The notes beneath the pieces were generated by a model, which worked only from the letters and a program-made list of their open reading frames with translations, did no database searches and had not been told where the DNA came from. From Fennellomyces sp. T-0311 (Eukaryota > Mucoromycota > Mucoromycetes > Mucorales > Lichtheimiaceae), in contig JALLLT010000028.1 in assembly GCA_025266875.1 (NCBI GenBank), forward strand, positions 62,001 through 126,000: a stretch of DNA of 64,000 nucleotides, in the 5' to 3' direction. How positions within the stretch are numbered: position 1 is the stretch's first letter; each line of letters starts with the position of its first letter. The position numbers and the translations under genes are program-made. Below, in pieces: positions 47,996 through 58,123 of the stretch.

Positions 47996-50123
47996 ATGTC
48001 TGCTCCAATCCATCCTCTCGACAACCTTTCCGCCGACGAAATCCGCCGTGCCACGGCCATTATCCACAAGGAACGCGGCAATGTCATTTACATTATCAAC
48101 TCAATGACTCTCAAGGAACCTGCAAAGGATCTCATGATGGCCTATTTGGGTTGGAACACCTCCGTTCCCAAGCCTACTCACATTGAGCGTGAGGCTTTTG
48201 TTGTCCTTATTGACCGTCCTTCCGGCCTTGTCCACGAAATCGTCATCTCGCTTACCCAGAGCAAGATCACCAGCTGGAAGCAGCTCAAGGGTGTCCAGCC
48301 TACTCTTCACGTCGGTGAAATGCTCGAAGCCGAAGAACACTTGCTCAAGGATGAACGCGTCATTGCCGAGTGCGCCAAGCTTGGTATCACTGATATGAAG
48401 TCGGTCTTCATTGATCCTTGGGGCGTTGGTTACCACGAATCCATCAAGGGCAAGCGTTTGATGCAAGCTCTTGTCTACATGAGAACCTCTCCCGATGACA
48501 ACCAATATGCCCATCCTTTGGATTTCAACCCCCTCTATGGTAATGACAGTCTTTTTTTTGTTCTTCCATGAAAGCATATAATTAATTTTAATCTAGATGT
48601 CAACGAGAAGAAGGTTGTTGAAATCATTGTTGCCAAGCGTCGCAACAGCAAGTTCGAACGTCCCACCATCCCATTGGCCAATCATCACTTCCTGCCCGAA
48701 CATCTCGGTGAAGAAAACCTCCGCAAGGACCTCAAGCCTATTCAGATCATCCAGCCTGAGGGTGTCAGCTTCACTATCCGTGGCCAGCAATTGGACTGGC
48801 AAAAGTGGAACATGCACTTGTCGTTCAACTACCGTGAAGGTTTGGTAATCAACAACGTCAACTACAAGGATATGGATGGTACCATTCGCCCATTGTTCTA
48901 CCGTATCTCTTTGGCTGAGATGGTCGTCCCCTATGCCAACCCCCACAAGCCCTACAACCACAAGATGGCCTTTGACGTCGGTGAATACGGTTTGGGTAAC
49001 TTGACCAATTCTCTGGAATTGGGCTGCGACTGCGTTGGTTCCATCTACTACATGGATGCTGTCTTGGCTGATATGAAGGGTGAGCCATGGGTCATCCCCA
49101 AGGCTATCTGTATCCACGAAGAAGATACCGGTCTTTTGTTCAAGCACACCGATTACCGTACTGGCAAGGCTCACTCTGCTCGCTCGCGTCGCTTGGTCAT
49201 CTCGCACATTGTCACCGGTAAGTTGCAAATATTATTTTCTGAAATTATCATTAAACTAATCCACAAACTTCATAATAGCTGCCAACTATGACTATGGTCT
49301 CTACTACTACTTCTACCAGGATGGTACCTTCCAGTACGAAGTCAAGGCCACTGGTGAACTCAACACCTCCGTTCTCGCTGTTGATGAAGATGCTGCTCCT
49401 TATGGTACCATGGTTGCTCCCCAGATCGATGCCCAGCACCATCAGCACTTGTTCAGCATGCGTATTGATCCCATGATTGACGGTCAATTCAACTCTGTCG
49501 CCGAGACTGACGTCTTTGCTTCCGAATTCCCTGTCGGTCATCCCAACAACCGCATTGGTAACGCGTTCAGCCCCAAGACCAAGATCTTCAACAACACCGA
49601 AGAGGCCCAGTCCGAAGCTGATCTTGGCAAGCATCGTACCTGGAAGATCATCAACGAGAGCAAGATCCATCCCTATGCCAAGTCTCCCGTTGGTTTCAAG
49701 ATCACGAGTCCCAGCACTCCTCCACTTTTGGCCAAGCCTGGTTCCATTGCCTATGAACGTGCCAAGTTTGCCAGCAAGACTGTCTGGGTTACTCCTTATG
49801 ATCCCGATCAGCTCTTCCCCGGTGGTTACTACTGCTACCAGAGTGAGCCTAGCGATAACTTGGGCTTGCCTCAATGGACCAAGCAAGTCAAGGACGTTCG
49901 CAACAAGGATATCGTCGTCTGGTTTACCTTTGGTATCACTCATATTCCACGTGTTGAGGACTTCCCCATCATGCCTGTGGAAATGTGTGGTCTGACCATG
50001 AAGCCTGCCAACTTCTTCTTGGGTAACCCCGGTATTGACATCCCCGCTTCGAGCAAGCATTCGACCAAGAGCGCTTATGCTCCTGCTGATGCCAAGTCAT
50101 GCTGCGGCAAGACCAACTTATAA
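47996..50123 (+). CDS. copper amine oxidase, paralog 2 (669 aa)
   Basis: Three exons (47996-48539, 48597-49217, 49279-50123) give 669 residues. The enzyme deaminates primary amines with copper and topaquinone. Asp308 in AFDVGEYGLG is the expected catalytic base. Tyr392 in ANYDYG is the expected topaquinone precursor. His443 and His445 in QHHQHLF and His610 in GITHIPRVEDFP are the expected copper ligands. Both introns are at the same codon positions as two of the four introns of paralog 1. Codon use is strongly biased to C-ending codons, suggesting high expression. The C-terminus is AKSCCGKTNL, without a canonical peroxisomal signal. The ATG at 47996 matches the start of paralog 1. Confidence 0.96.
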
Positions 50124-50197
50124 TTTTCTTTCAAAGCCGTTTGGTTTAGCTTATAGATTTTTTTAATTCTTTCATATTTCTTTAAAAATTGTCAATC

Positions 50198-50203
50198 AAT
50201 AAA
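50198..50203 (+). terminator. polyadenylation signal of amine oxidase 2
   Basis: AATAAA stands 75 bp after the stop codon in an AT-rich stretch. Confidence 0.5.
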
Positions 50204-51120
50204 TGCGTAGCTGTACATACCTTAAGTATACTTTCATTGTCTTGATCGAGTGAATCTTCTTGGGTATTGCAAAGGCACGTCAGTGAATCGGCGATATAAT
50301 AAAAACTGCTATCATCTCAAGATTAGATAAGTAGATAGTACTACATACCAAGTCACTTATAGGGACCGCGTTTGCTTATCGGCTTCTTTAAATACTGGCT
50401 TTATCGGGAAAACTTTACAAAGTTAAAGTGCAGAAATGGTGCGGCACCGTTCCAGAATATTGGCCAACTTTATCTGAAGCTTAGCTTCAACTCGCACTAC
50501 GTACAGGGCCCTTCGGTAGGAAACGGGGGACGCACATCAAACTTCGCAATGCTTACTGAAACATTACCGGTGTGCTTGAGAACGTTAGTATGTTTCGTTC
50601 AAAACTCTGGCCTTCACTCTCAAAGTTAACATACCGCCTTCAACGATTGCACCCGGTTCATCAAAAATCGGTATACATACCTATCGGTTTCAAACAAAAA
50701 ATTAAAATCTCTGCAGTTTGGCACGGCCATATTAAGATACTCGAACATGTTTTCAAAGATTTAATCAAGATAGCATTTAAAATAAATTATGTACGTATAA
50801 CTTACGTAGAAATGTTTACTACGATAGCTACAATATCCATAGTTATCTCTGTCGTAGTAAATAGACTTGTTGCCATTATTAGTAAATAATAACTATGTAC
50901 TGTGGATTTTTCTTTGAAATGCATATTAGAGATGATTTCATAAGGTTTTTCATACAGTAGCTTCTATTTCTAATATACTTTCACTTCTAACTTTTCCATT
51001 TTCTATGTTTTTCAAATTATCCACTCCCGAATACTGCTTTTTGGACCACTGCAACGAAAGTCGACCTAATATTGTACTATCCGAGGTAATCTGGCTACAC
51101 GACCAGCACTTTTTTTATTA
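50204..51120. other. intergenic region, no supported gene
   Basis: AT-rich, with only short open stretches. The segment 51080-51110 (ATCTGGCTACACGACCAGCAC) recurs at 63430 and marks the left edge of the duplicated hydrolase unit. Confidence 0.45.
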
Positions 51121-51153
51121 TTTCAAAGAAACTGAATGCAAAGTGAAGAGCCA

Positions 51154-52023
51154 CTAATTGTTCTTTCCCAGAAACTTCTTGATCTCGTCAGCCACATGTT
51201 GACTATAGTACTCCAGGATAAAATGTCCACCATCGACAAGCTGGATTTCCGCATCAGGCAAATCCTTCTTGAAAGCTTTGGCGCCAGCTGCAGGGAAGAA
51301 CTCGTCCTTGTCACCCCATATAGCCAAAAGAGGCGGTTTATACTCTCGGAAATACTTGTGGAATTCATCGTAAAGCTTGACATTGTTCTGATAATCGTAG
51401 AACAAGTCCAATTGAATCTTGTCGTTGCCGGGTCGTTCCAGTCGAATGGTATCCAAATGATATGTATCAGGATCGATCAACGGCAAATGCTTGGGATTGA
51501 CACCATGCGTGTATTGCCATTTGTTTCCTTCCAGACTAAACAAAATAGAGCGAATCTTATCTTCGTTTTCCTTGGTACGATCATTCTGGTATGCGTTGAT
51601 GGGAGCCCAGGCTGCGCCTAAGCCTTCTTTGTAGGCGTTACCGTTTTGTGTGACAATCCCTTGGATCAATTCCGGATGCTTGAGCGCCAGGCGCAAGCCA
51701 ATCGGAGCACCGTAATCTTGAATGTAAATAGAAAACTTGTTTAAACCAATGGTCTTGACAAATTTGTAGACCACATTGGAAAGATTCTCGAACGTGTATT
51801 CGAATTCATCAGCAGAGGGAGCAGAACTGAGACCAAAGCCGACGTAGTCTGGAGCTACAAGGTGGAATTCATCAGCAAGTTTCGGAATCAGGTTTCGGAA
51901 CATGAACGAGGACGTGGGATATCCATGGAGCAGGAGAAGGGTTGGCTTTGACTTGTCACCGGCTTCTCGGTAAAAGATATCGAGATCATCAATCTTGACA
52001 GTTCGGTAATTAATATCGGACAT
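51154..52023 (-). CDS. alpha/beta hydrolase, haloalkane dehalogenase/epoxide hydrolase type, copy 1
   Basis: A single uninterrupted ORF of 289 residues. Family features are visible in order: HGYPTSS (oxyanion region), a GxD-type nucleophile elbow reading IYIQDYGAP with the Asp as nucleophile, a variable helical cap (about residues 135-215), the acid in WGDKDEFFP and the catalytic histidine in GGHFILE. An aspartate nucleophile places it with epoxide hydrolases and haloalkane dehalogenases rather than serine esterases. Classical dehalogenases have Trp right after the nucleophile to bind halide; here it is Tyr, so the substrate is open. There is no signal peptide, so it is probably cytosolic. 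The gene lacks introns, unlike its housekeeping neighbours, and occurs three times in 13 kb. Bacterial-type ancestry by transfer is possible but not shown. Confidence 0.9.
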   Translation of the reverse strand: MSDINYRTVKIDDLDIFYREAGDKSKPTLLLLHGYPTSSFMFRNLIPKLADEFHLVAPDYVGFGLSSAPSADEFEYTFENLSNVVYKFVKTIGLNKFSIYIQDYGAPIGLRLALKHPELIQGIVTQNGNAYKEGLGAAWAPINAYQNDRTKENEDKIRSILFSLEGNKWQYTHGVNPKHLPLIDPDTYHLDTIRLERPGNDKIQLDLFYDYQNNVKLYDEFHKYFREYKPPLLAIWGDKDEFFPAAGAKAFKKDLPDAEIQLVDGGHFILEYYSQHVADEIKKFLGKNN

Positions 52024-52515
52024 GGTTGTCTGTGTGTATGGTAAAGAATAATACTCGATGTGAATGTAAAGTCTATTTATATACCTTTTTGAGATCGTAG
52101 TATCACATCATCATGTAGTTTGCAATGATGGTGCAATAACGATTTGTTGGTCAAAAGGATCCCACGTCGTTAGCTGACTAATGCAGTAGATCTGATTGAT
52201 GGTGCAATCAATCCTCAAAACATGCAGGAATGCATGGCTGAGCCTGTGTAACACTACTAGAACAAGCAGACCCTTACGGCGACAAAGTGACTCTCTCTTT
52301 GATGACAAATGTAACGAAAAGGGGATTTGTTCCCACTGCTTACAAATTTCTGCTGATTATATATTCCTGAAGCTTCGATGATGGTGGACGAAATCGCAGA
52401 ATTCGACGAACAACATGATTCATGACCAGTGCACTGGTCTGATCCAACATACTTTTGGATGGAATACTTGGAAAGTAAAACTGTAGCTAATACTAAGGTT
52501 TAATAAAATTTGAAA
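52024..52515. other. hydrolase 5' region and spacer
   Basis: The first 90 bp, with TATTTATATACC about 45-55 bp before the ATG (minus strand), are repeated in inverted orientation at 55945-56036. The remaining 390 bp are absent from the other arm of the duplication. GATGGTGCAAT occurs twice in it (52127 and 52197). No gene is seen. Confidence 0.5.
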
Positions 52516-52724
52516 TTACGATGGCTCATTCTGGATCGCATCCTTATACTTTCGTTTACTCGAAGCTGATTGGCTTGAGGATGTGAAACCAGGTGGAATC
52601 TGGACAGTCGATCGTGGTATAAAAGAAAGTGTTGGGGTATTGTCGTCCATGCTTGCTATGTTCAGCATAGATTCCATGGAGACCTTGGCATGCCAAACTG
52701 TATGAACGATTGGCATCAGGTTTT

Positions 52725-53442
52725 CAGTTCAAAAGTTATTAGACCTGCTCCTATAGGTAAAAGGTTTCTCCATTGCGGTACGTATGTGCTGTTTAAGTAT
52801 TATAAAAGTTTGGAGGATCCAGGCTTGAAAAAACCATAATGGCGAAGAAAAGCAGGTCTGTGTGGTAATAAATAGTAGATACCAGGAATAAACCTGTCAT
52901 ACAAACGAAGAGACCTGCTTGACCACGCGTGTCATATGTGAGTCCCTTCAGGAGAACTGGATAACTTCTTGATTGCCTTCATTATTCGGGTGGATCACGT
53001 TGTCGATTTCTTGAAGGACTCGTAGCAGCGCTGGCCGAACCTTCTTCCACTTGCCAGAGGGAAGGCTGACATCTGTGCGCGGCCAGCAGTTTATGATATG
53101 GTCGATGGGATATGTGTCAGCGTCGAGCTCTGACATATTCCCGAATGCGTCCTTTAGTTCTTGCATTTGTGTCGCCACAAGCTGGCACATAAACAAAGTG
53201 TTCACGCTTAGCCTTGATTTGCCCACAGGGACAGTCTGGTGGGTTGGGCGTCGGTCGAAACCAGTGGAGGCTCCAGTTGATTAGCCGATGCCGATCGTTC
53301 GTTGTCGATTCAAGATACAATATTGGATCAACTGTTCGTGTCCGTCATAAACAGCGCACTGTTTTGGAGGCATTGGCTCTTGCTTCAAACTCGTCATCTC
53401 GCTTGCTATCGATCGATGCTTGAACTGGGTCCTTTGGTGGAT
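52725..53442 (-). mobile_element. 5'-truncated LINE (non-LTR retrotransposon) fragment with 10-bp TSD
   Basis: The minus strand encodes RHRLINWSLHWF followed by CPCGQIKAKREHF, then after a +1 shift ELDADTYPIDHIINCWPRTD and RPALLRVLQEIDNVIHPNNE. That is the C-terminal end of a LINE ORF2 downstream of the reverse transcriptase: a CxCx..H zinc-like region, then the VDH..N..PR and L..ID..ICHP-type motifs that I associate with Mucoromycota LINEs. ATCAGGTTTT occurs at both edges (52715-52724 and 53443-53452), a plausible 10-bp target-site duplication. Arm B lacks the segment, which confirms that it is an insertion. No long poly(A) tail is seen. Confidence 0.72.
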
Positions 53443-53781
53443 ATCAGGTTTTTTTATGCAATCGACGTCTGAAGCTGAAAATTGCAGCCGTTCAGGCAAC
53501 TTCGATACGCGGCATACGTATCCTGCAGGAAAGTCTGGGACAATGAGCCTGATATAGTGTCCGGTCGTAGTGCCATTAGGGACGTTGTTATCAAAGATAC
53601 AAAAAAAGTGATTTGCATACCTGAAATGGTAAATCCATAGGTCGAAAGCTTTCGCACGTTCTGCGGGGAGTTCTGGACCAGCTGGAGCAACATATCCTTC
53701 ATCGTTTTCGAACACTTTAAGCTGGCTCCATCAATGCTTTTGCTGCTATTGATACTGCTATGCTTTCCAGTTTCGCAAGTG

Positions 53782-53880
53782 CAGTGGACGCTTCATATAA
53801 TGATATTTTATATAACGATAATTCGATATAAGGATACAATTTTCTATGCACCATCATATCGTTATATAAAGCGGCCACTG
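53782..53880. mobile_element. 99-bp MITE, pogo/Tc1-like ends
   Basis: The ends are CAGTGGACGCTTCATATAA and, inverted, CAGTGGCCGCTTTATATAACG, with TCGATATA and ATAACGATA inside. CAGTGG ends with ATATAACGA-type subterminal repeats are typical of pogo-like Tc1/mariner elements. A TA flanks the right end; the left TA is not evident. No coding capacity. Confidence 0.7.
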
Positions 53881-54374
53881 TACCCAACTCAAGAGGACTT
53901 GGTCTGCTTTTAGAAAGCATATCAGTTTTTGTCCCTATTCGCTTTCTTTCCATTGCTTGAACTGCAGCTGGGTCGCGGCTTTCGTTTAATTGCATCGAGC
54001 AAGCTTCCGATACCTTTCCACCTCTAATGAACACCCCAAGAACACTTTAGTTAATCCAGTTACTATAAACTGTGTAACTGAAACGCTTACCCAACAAACG
54101 TAATCGTATTAGGATCGGGGAACAATCGATGAATCCCCACAGTCCTGTCCTTATCTTGAAGGCACTTATAGTAGTGCACGCTGAGCCATCCGATGGGCGA
54201 CACCGAAGACCAAGAAGATGAGCCGGCACCGGGGGAGACATTAAAAGCTGCACCTCCAACTGCCCCAGGAAGCTGCACGTAGTTGTGTGGAATCCAGGGT
54301 ATCATAACACTTCCTTTTCTTCGTTTCGGCGTTTCCACCTGCACTATTCCGTGCATATGTTTTTCATTTTCCAT

Positions 54375-55229
54375 ATCAGCCTGTCTTTTCCCACCTTCTG
54401 GGGTTTTTCTAAGCGCGACCTCTGTACATCTATGTGTTTTTTTTATCCTAAACCTAGTAGCGCAAGGAACACGATAACGAAAAAAAAAGACGAAAAATTT
54501 TCGGATTGAAATTTTTCTTTTTCATGAGAAAAAAAAACCTGTTCATTCTCCTTAAAAACATGTTAGTCCTGCTTGGGAAAAAAATGTATTTTTAGAGAAT
54601 AGACATGTTTTTTCAGAAAAGAGCTTAGATTTGACATCTTTTTTTCAGTCTTCTCGTCAACTACAACCTTTTTTCGCTAAACCAGTGAAGCAAGCAATGT
54701 GCTTTACAACGATCAACCTAGACAGGTGTTTGATCTTGTAAGTACTATAGCTTTATAAAAATTTGACGTTAGTTCTATCGTATCTTAACATGTCAGTATC
54801 GGTTAATTCGTAGTTCAAGAATGATAATTTTCTTACTATCTAACTTAAAAAGCGCTTGTACTTCTTGAAGAGCACATTAAAGCCCGCAAATCTCATTAGA
54901 ATTTTCTATAACCTTTTGTGTGTCTCTTGAATTCCTATTATCTATCACAAAAGCTCCCTTCACACTTGTTATTTAAAATGATGAAAATGCTGAAAAAAGT
55001 AGCAAAGAGGTAAAGAAGGTACAAAAGAGTATAAAAAAGAGCTAGCAAAGTTTTATTGTCGAAATTATAACGGTAACGAGAAGACTGAAAAAAAAAATGT
55101 CTATTCTTGCTAAATCTAAGCTCTTTTCTGAAAAAGCAGACATATTCTCTACATTTTTTTCCAGGCAAAACTGATGTCTTTTTCATGTGCTTTTCTAAGG
55201 AGAATAAACAAGTTTTTAACCCATGAAAA
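54375..55229. other. spacer between the two arms of the inverted duplication
   Basis: AT-rich with many A/T homopolymers and no gene. Inverted similarity runs through it: plus-strand text near 54520-54650 (TTTTTCATG, GTTCATTCTCCTTA, AGAATAGACATG, AAAGAGCTTAGATTTGACA) is mirrored on the minus strand near 55085-55230. The arms of a further inverted repeat thus flank about 450 bp. Confidence 0.6.
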
Positions 55230-55950
55230 AAGGTTGTCAATCCAAAAATTATTTCTCTTGTTTTCCTCGTTATCGTGAAGTCAAGGATTGCTCGCAGAAC
55301 TTGCGGAAGCTCTTGACCTATGGATTTACCACCCCAGGTAAGGAAATCATTGGTTTGTATTCCTTGATAACAGTGTTCCTAACGGTACTGCAACAGGGTT
55401 TTATATCAAACTCATTGTCATTGACTTTCCTTCAGGATACGTATGCCGCGTATCGAAGTTGCCCGAATGGCTGTTATTTCGAACTTCAGAAGCCGACTGC
55501 ATAAAAAAGCTGGTACCGATCATTCATACGGTTCAGCATGCCAAGGTCTCGATCTAATATATGCTGGACATTGCAAGCATGGATTGTTATCAACTGGTAA
55601 CATTGTTCTAAAATGACTCACAATGACCCACACTAATTGTTACCAAAAGAGATTAGCCCTGAATCCGGTGTATAAATAGGTGCACTGTGGCATAAAATAT
55701 AGAATAGCCTCTCTTTCAATGAATCACTAGTTGGCCTGATTGAAGTTCACTATAGACTGGTCCACAGGTCTATAGCATGGATGGCAATATCCCAAGGGTT
55801 TCTTTTACACCAAGATCAACTGTCCCTATTCCACCCTGTTTTACATCCTCAAGTCAATCAACTTCAAGAAAGCGAACGTATAAGGATGCTATCGAGAATG
55901 AGGCATCGCAAGTTCCAGTTTTCACAACGCCTTAGCATTAACTGATGATG
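55230..55950 (+). pseudogene. unknown gene, arm B of the inverted duplication
   Basis: The plus strand reads, with frame changes, LDLWIYHP, NSVPNGTATGFYIKLIVIDF, GYVCRVSKLPEWL, ADCIKKLVPIIHTVQHAKVS, then a stop (TAA at 55553-55555). After a 189-bp insertion it continues with PRVSFTPRSTVPIPP and RKRTYKDAIENEASQ. It matches arm A over all these pieces. Only the C-terminal part of the gene is duplicated. With the stop, the insertion and a likely shift near 55335, it is not functional. Confidence 0.55.
55585..55773. mobile_element. 189-bp insertion flanked by 9-bp direct repeats
   Basis: AGCATGGAT occurs at 55576-55584 and 55774-55782. Arm A has the flanking sequence once, with nothing between. 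The insert begins TGTTATCAACTGG and contains a TATA-like GTATAAATAGG. It has no inverted ends. It may be a solo LTR or another small promoter-bearing element; the family is unknown. Confidence 0.6.
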
Positions 55951-56036
55951 GTGTGAGACTACAATCGCAAAAAGGTATATAAATAGACTTTATATTCACA
56001 TCGAGTTTTATTCTTTATACACACACACAAACAACC

Positions 56037-56280
56037 AGGTCCGATATTAACTACCGAACTGTCAAGATTGATAATCTTGATATCTTTTACCGAGGAGCCG
56101 GTGACAAGGCAAAGCCAACCCTTCACCGGCTCCATGGATATCCTATATCCTCGTTCATGTTCCGAAACCTGATTCCGAAACTTACTGGTGGATTCCACTT
56201 TGTAGCTCCAGACTACGTCGGCTTTGGTCTCAGTTCTGCTCCATCTGCGGATGAATTTGAATACACGTTCAAATTTTTTC
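56037..56280 (+). pseudogene. alpha/beta hydrolase copy 2, start lost and truncated
   Basis: About 80 codons match the N-terminus of the 51-kb hydrolase ([46 protein letters not shown]), with several amino-acid changes. The start codon ATG reads AGG (56037-56039). The match stops near 56280, just before repeat B, so the catalytic core is missing. The promoter region is still recognisable upstream (TATATAAATAG at 55976). Confidence 0.88.
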
Positions 56281-56299
56281 AGAGTGGTCTACAAATTTT

Positions 56300-56480
56300 A
56301 GCTTACCCACAGAAACATATAAATACCCTTGTTGTATCAAACGAAATAAAGCAGTTAACTTGACCTCAATTACTTTGGTCACACCTTTCAAAAGCCCAAG
56401 ACAGGAGCTTATATCTGTATTTGGTTAACTCACCTTTCCTATTTCTATTATTTCAACCTACTTGTGGATCCTGTTTCACA
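56300..56480 (+). repeat. dispersed repeat B, copy 3
   Basis: ACATATAAATACCC, AATAAAGCAGTTAAC, GTTAACTCACC, TTCTATTATTTCAACCTA and GTGGATCCTG are shared with the copies at 33 kb and 7.8 kb. It abuts the truncation point of hydrolase copy 2. Confidence 0.72.
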
Positions 56481-56510
56481 CAGAATTTCTTTTACACAAA
56501 AATTTTTCTT

Positions 56511-57010
56511 TTACAACGACGTAATGATTTGTATTACGAATAAAAGTACTTGCTGAGATCGATGACACCACGTGCGTATGGCATTTATTGTATCCTTTGT
56601 ACGTAGATTGACTTTACATTCTGGACAGCTAAGGCATTTGTGTATCAAAATATGCGGCATCCAAAGGAACACCTGAGGAAGATGGCAAGTTGTTGGATCC
56701 AGTTTCCTTTTGAGGGCGAAAAGGGCATTGGAGGTAAGATCCAGAACTGCCATTTTTATACACTTCCGAGTACTTCTGTTCACACAGACCTGCCTGGATT
56801 TTGGATAGGCATTTGGATATAGGGCCGTCCTTCCGTGCAGCATCTGGGTTGGCACCGACATCTTCGTCTTCGTCTTCGTCTTCTTCATTCTCCTCGTCGC
56901 TTTCCCCATAATGATCTTCGACCATTTCTGCATCGTAAACATTATTACGAATATCGACTTGGTCTATGTGGCTATACCTCCATTCCACGTTAGCATCCAA
57001 CTTTTCACTC
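56511..57010 (-). pseudogene. degenerate FWILPP-type protein fragment
   Basis: The minus strand has an acidic stretch (about 56850-56910), then FWILPPMPF in one frame and, after a shift, KRKLDPTTCHLPQVFLWMP and CLSCPECKVNL in another. The motif order FWILPP, FLWMPHIL, C-x2-C resembles the transposon-associated domain whose start is also seen at 31.4 kb. The frameshift shows decay. Confidence 0.45.
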
Positions 57011-58123
57011 TCGACAGCTTTGCAGAACTATGCTCCTCGATATCAGACAAATGTATTATCTCGAATTAGATATTCATCCTTAAGTCTTCGTCAATATTAA
57101 CCTCTTCCTCGGCATTTGGATTTTTCTGAGTTTACAGATCCCATATCCTCATCCGCAGTCTCCAAATAGTATTACAAGTTTAGCACTTGTACTTTATTTT
57201 AGACAAATTCAATTCAAAAGCTTATCCAAGAATCACTCTCGTTCTCAGAATTTTCGTTTACTGCACCTGCAAACTCATCATATACAATATTCATCTCATT
57301 CGCAGTCTCCAGTGGCGCCTGATTATGCTCTGACTCCTGAAGTGTCTGTACAACGCAACAATTATGTAAGCGACTGGCCGTTCAGCTCGACATACATGAT
57401 CATCACTACTGCCAGCATTTTGTTCAACATCCACCACTTGGTCAGCGCTCTCATTATGTGTATCATTGTGGATAATCTAAATGTTTTTTTTTTAAATTAA
57501 TAAACTCACAATAGTGCTGCGTATTGTCTTTACAGTCTGATCGGTGTCATTAAAGACCTCTCACTGAATTTGCCGCAAGAAAAAAATTATCCACCCGCTT
57601 TTATTTGCCTCACCCTATCGCTTTCGAAATCTTCGATGGTCGGCCAACATTAACAGCTGTTTTTTTTTTCTTTATTTCTAGATGTCATCCTCGACGTTTG
57701 CCTGTATTGGATACGATTAGTGATAAAAGGGAAAAAAAAACTTTCAGGAACTCAGCATCCCGATCCGCCGGGTCAAGTGAGTAAATATATTTCCGACTTA
57801 AACAAGGAATAAAAGACCTTGACCATCAGTATATCCAGTACAAAAGAAGAGTGCACGAGCAGACTGTAGTCTCCCAAAGTAACCGAAAATATAACAGCAC
57901 AAAAGTGGATACATTAAGCGAGGTATACAACGAAGTTGTGATAGTTCTGAGTAAAGCCAGCTGTCCTTTATTGTATGCTTAAACTATAATTGATATAACT
58001 GATAATTGGGGGGGGGGGAATGCTTGCTGGGGGTACTATAACTACTATATAAGCATCCGACAATACAGTGTCAGTGGCTGGTTCAGGCAAGCGATACAAT
58101 AGCCAAAACAAGGTGAAAAAAAG
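57011..58123. other. intergenic region, no supported gene
   Basis: Nothing recognisable; a G-run lies at 58008-58018. A short open stretch at 57312-57500 has no homology I can name. Confidence 0.4.

Larger units (their letters stand above)
52516..54374 (-). pseudogene. unknown gene, arm A of the inverted duplication, broken by insertions
   Basis: Minus-strand coding pieces: 54374-54080 (start MENEKHMHG, later NVSPGAGSSSWSS and GIHRLFPDPNTITFVG); 54034-53885 (KVSEACSMQLNESRD, ERKRIGTKTDML); 53715-53455 (AKAFDLWIYHF, NVPNGTTTGHYIRLIVPDF, GYVCRVSKLPERL); and 52715-52516 (VHTVWHAKVSMES, basic tail SKRKYKDAIQNEPS). The last two pieces match arm B at 55290-55945. A pogo-like MITE (53782-53880) and a LINE fragment (52725-53442) separate the pieces. 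I do not recognise the protein; the YIRLIVPDFP...CRVSKLPE stretch is the best-kept part. It is probably non-functional. Confidence 0.5.

Noticed and set aside
53454..53702. 82-codon minus-strand frame with FLQDTYAAYRSCLNGC, also open in arm B
   Set aside because: Although present in both arms, it is an alternative frame of the better supported reading GYVCRVSKLPE in the same DNA.
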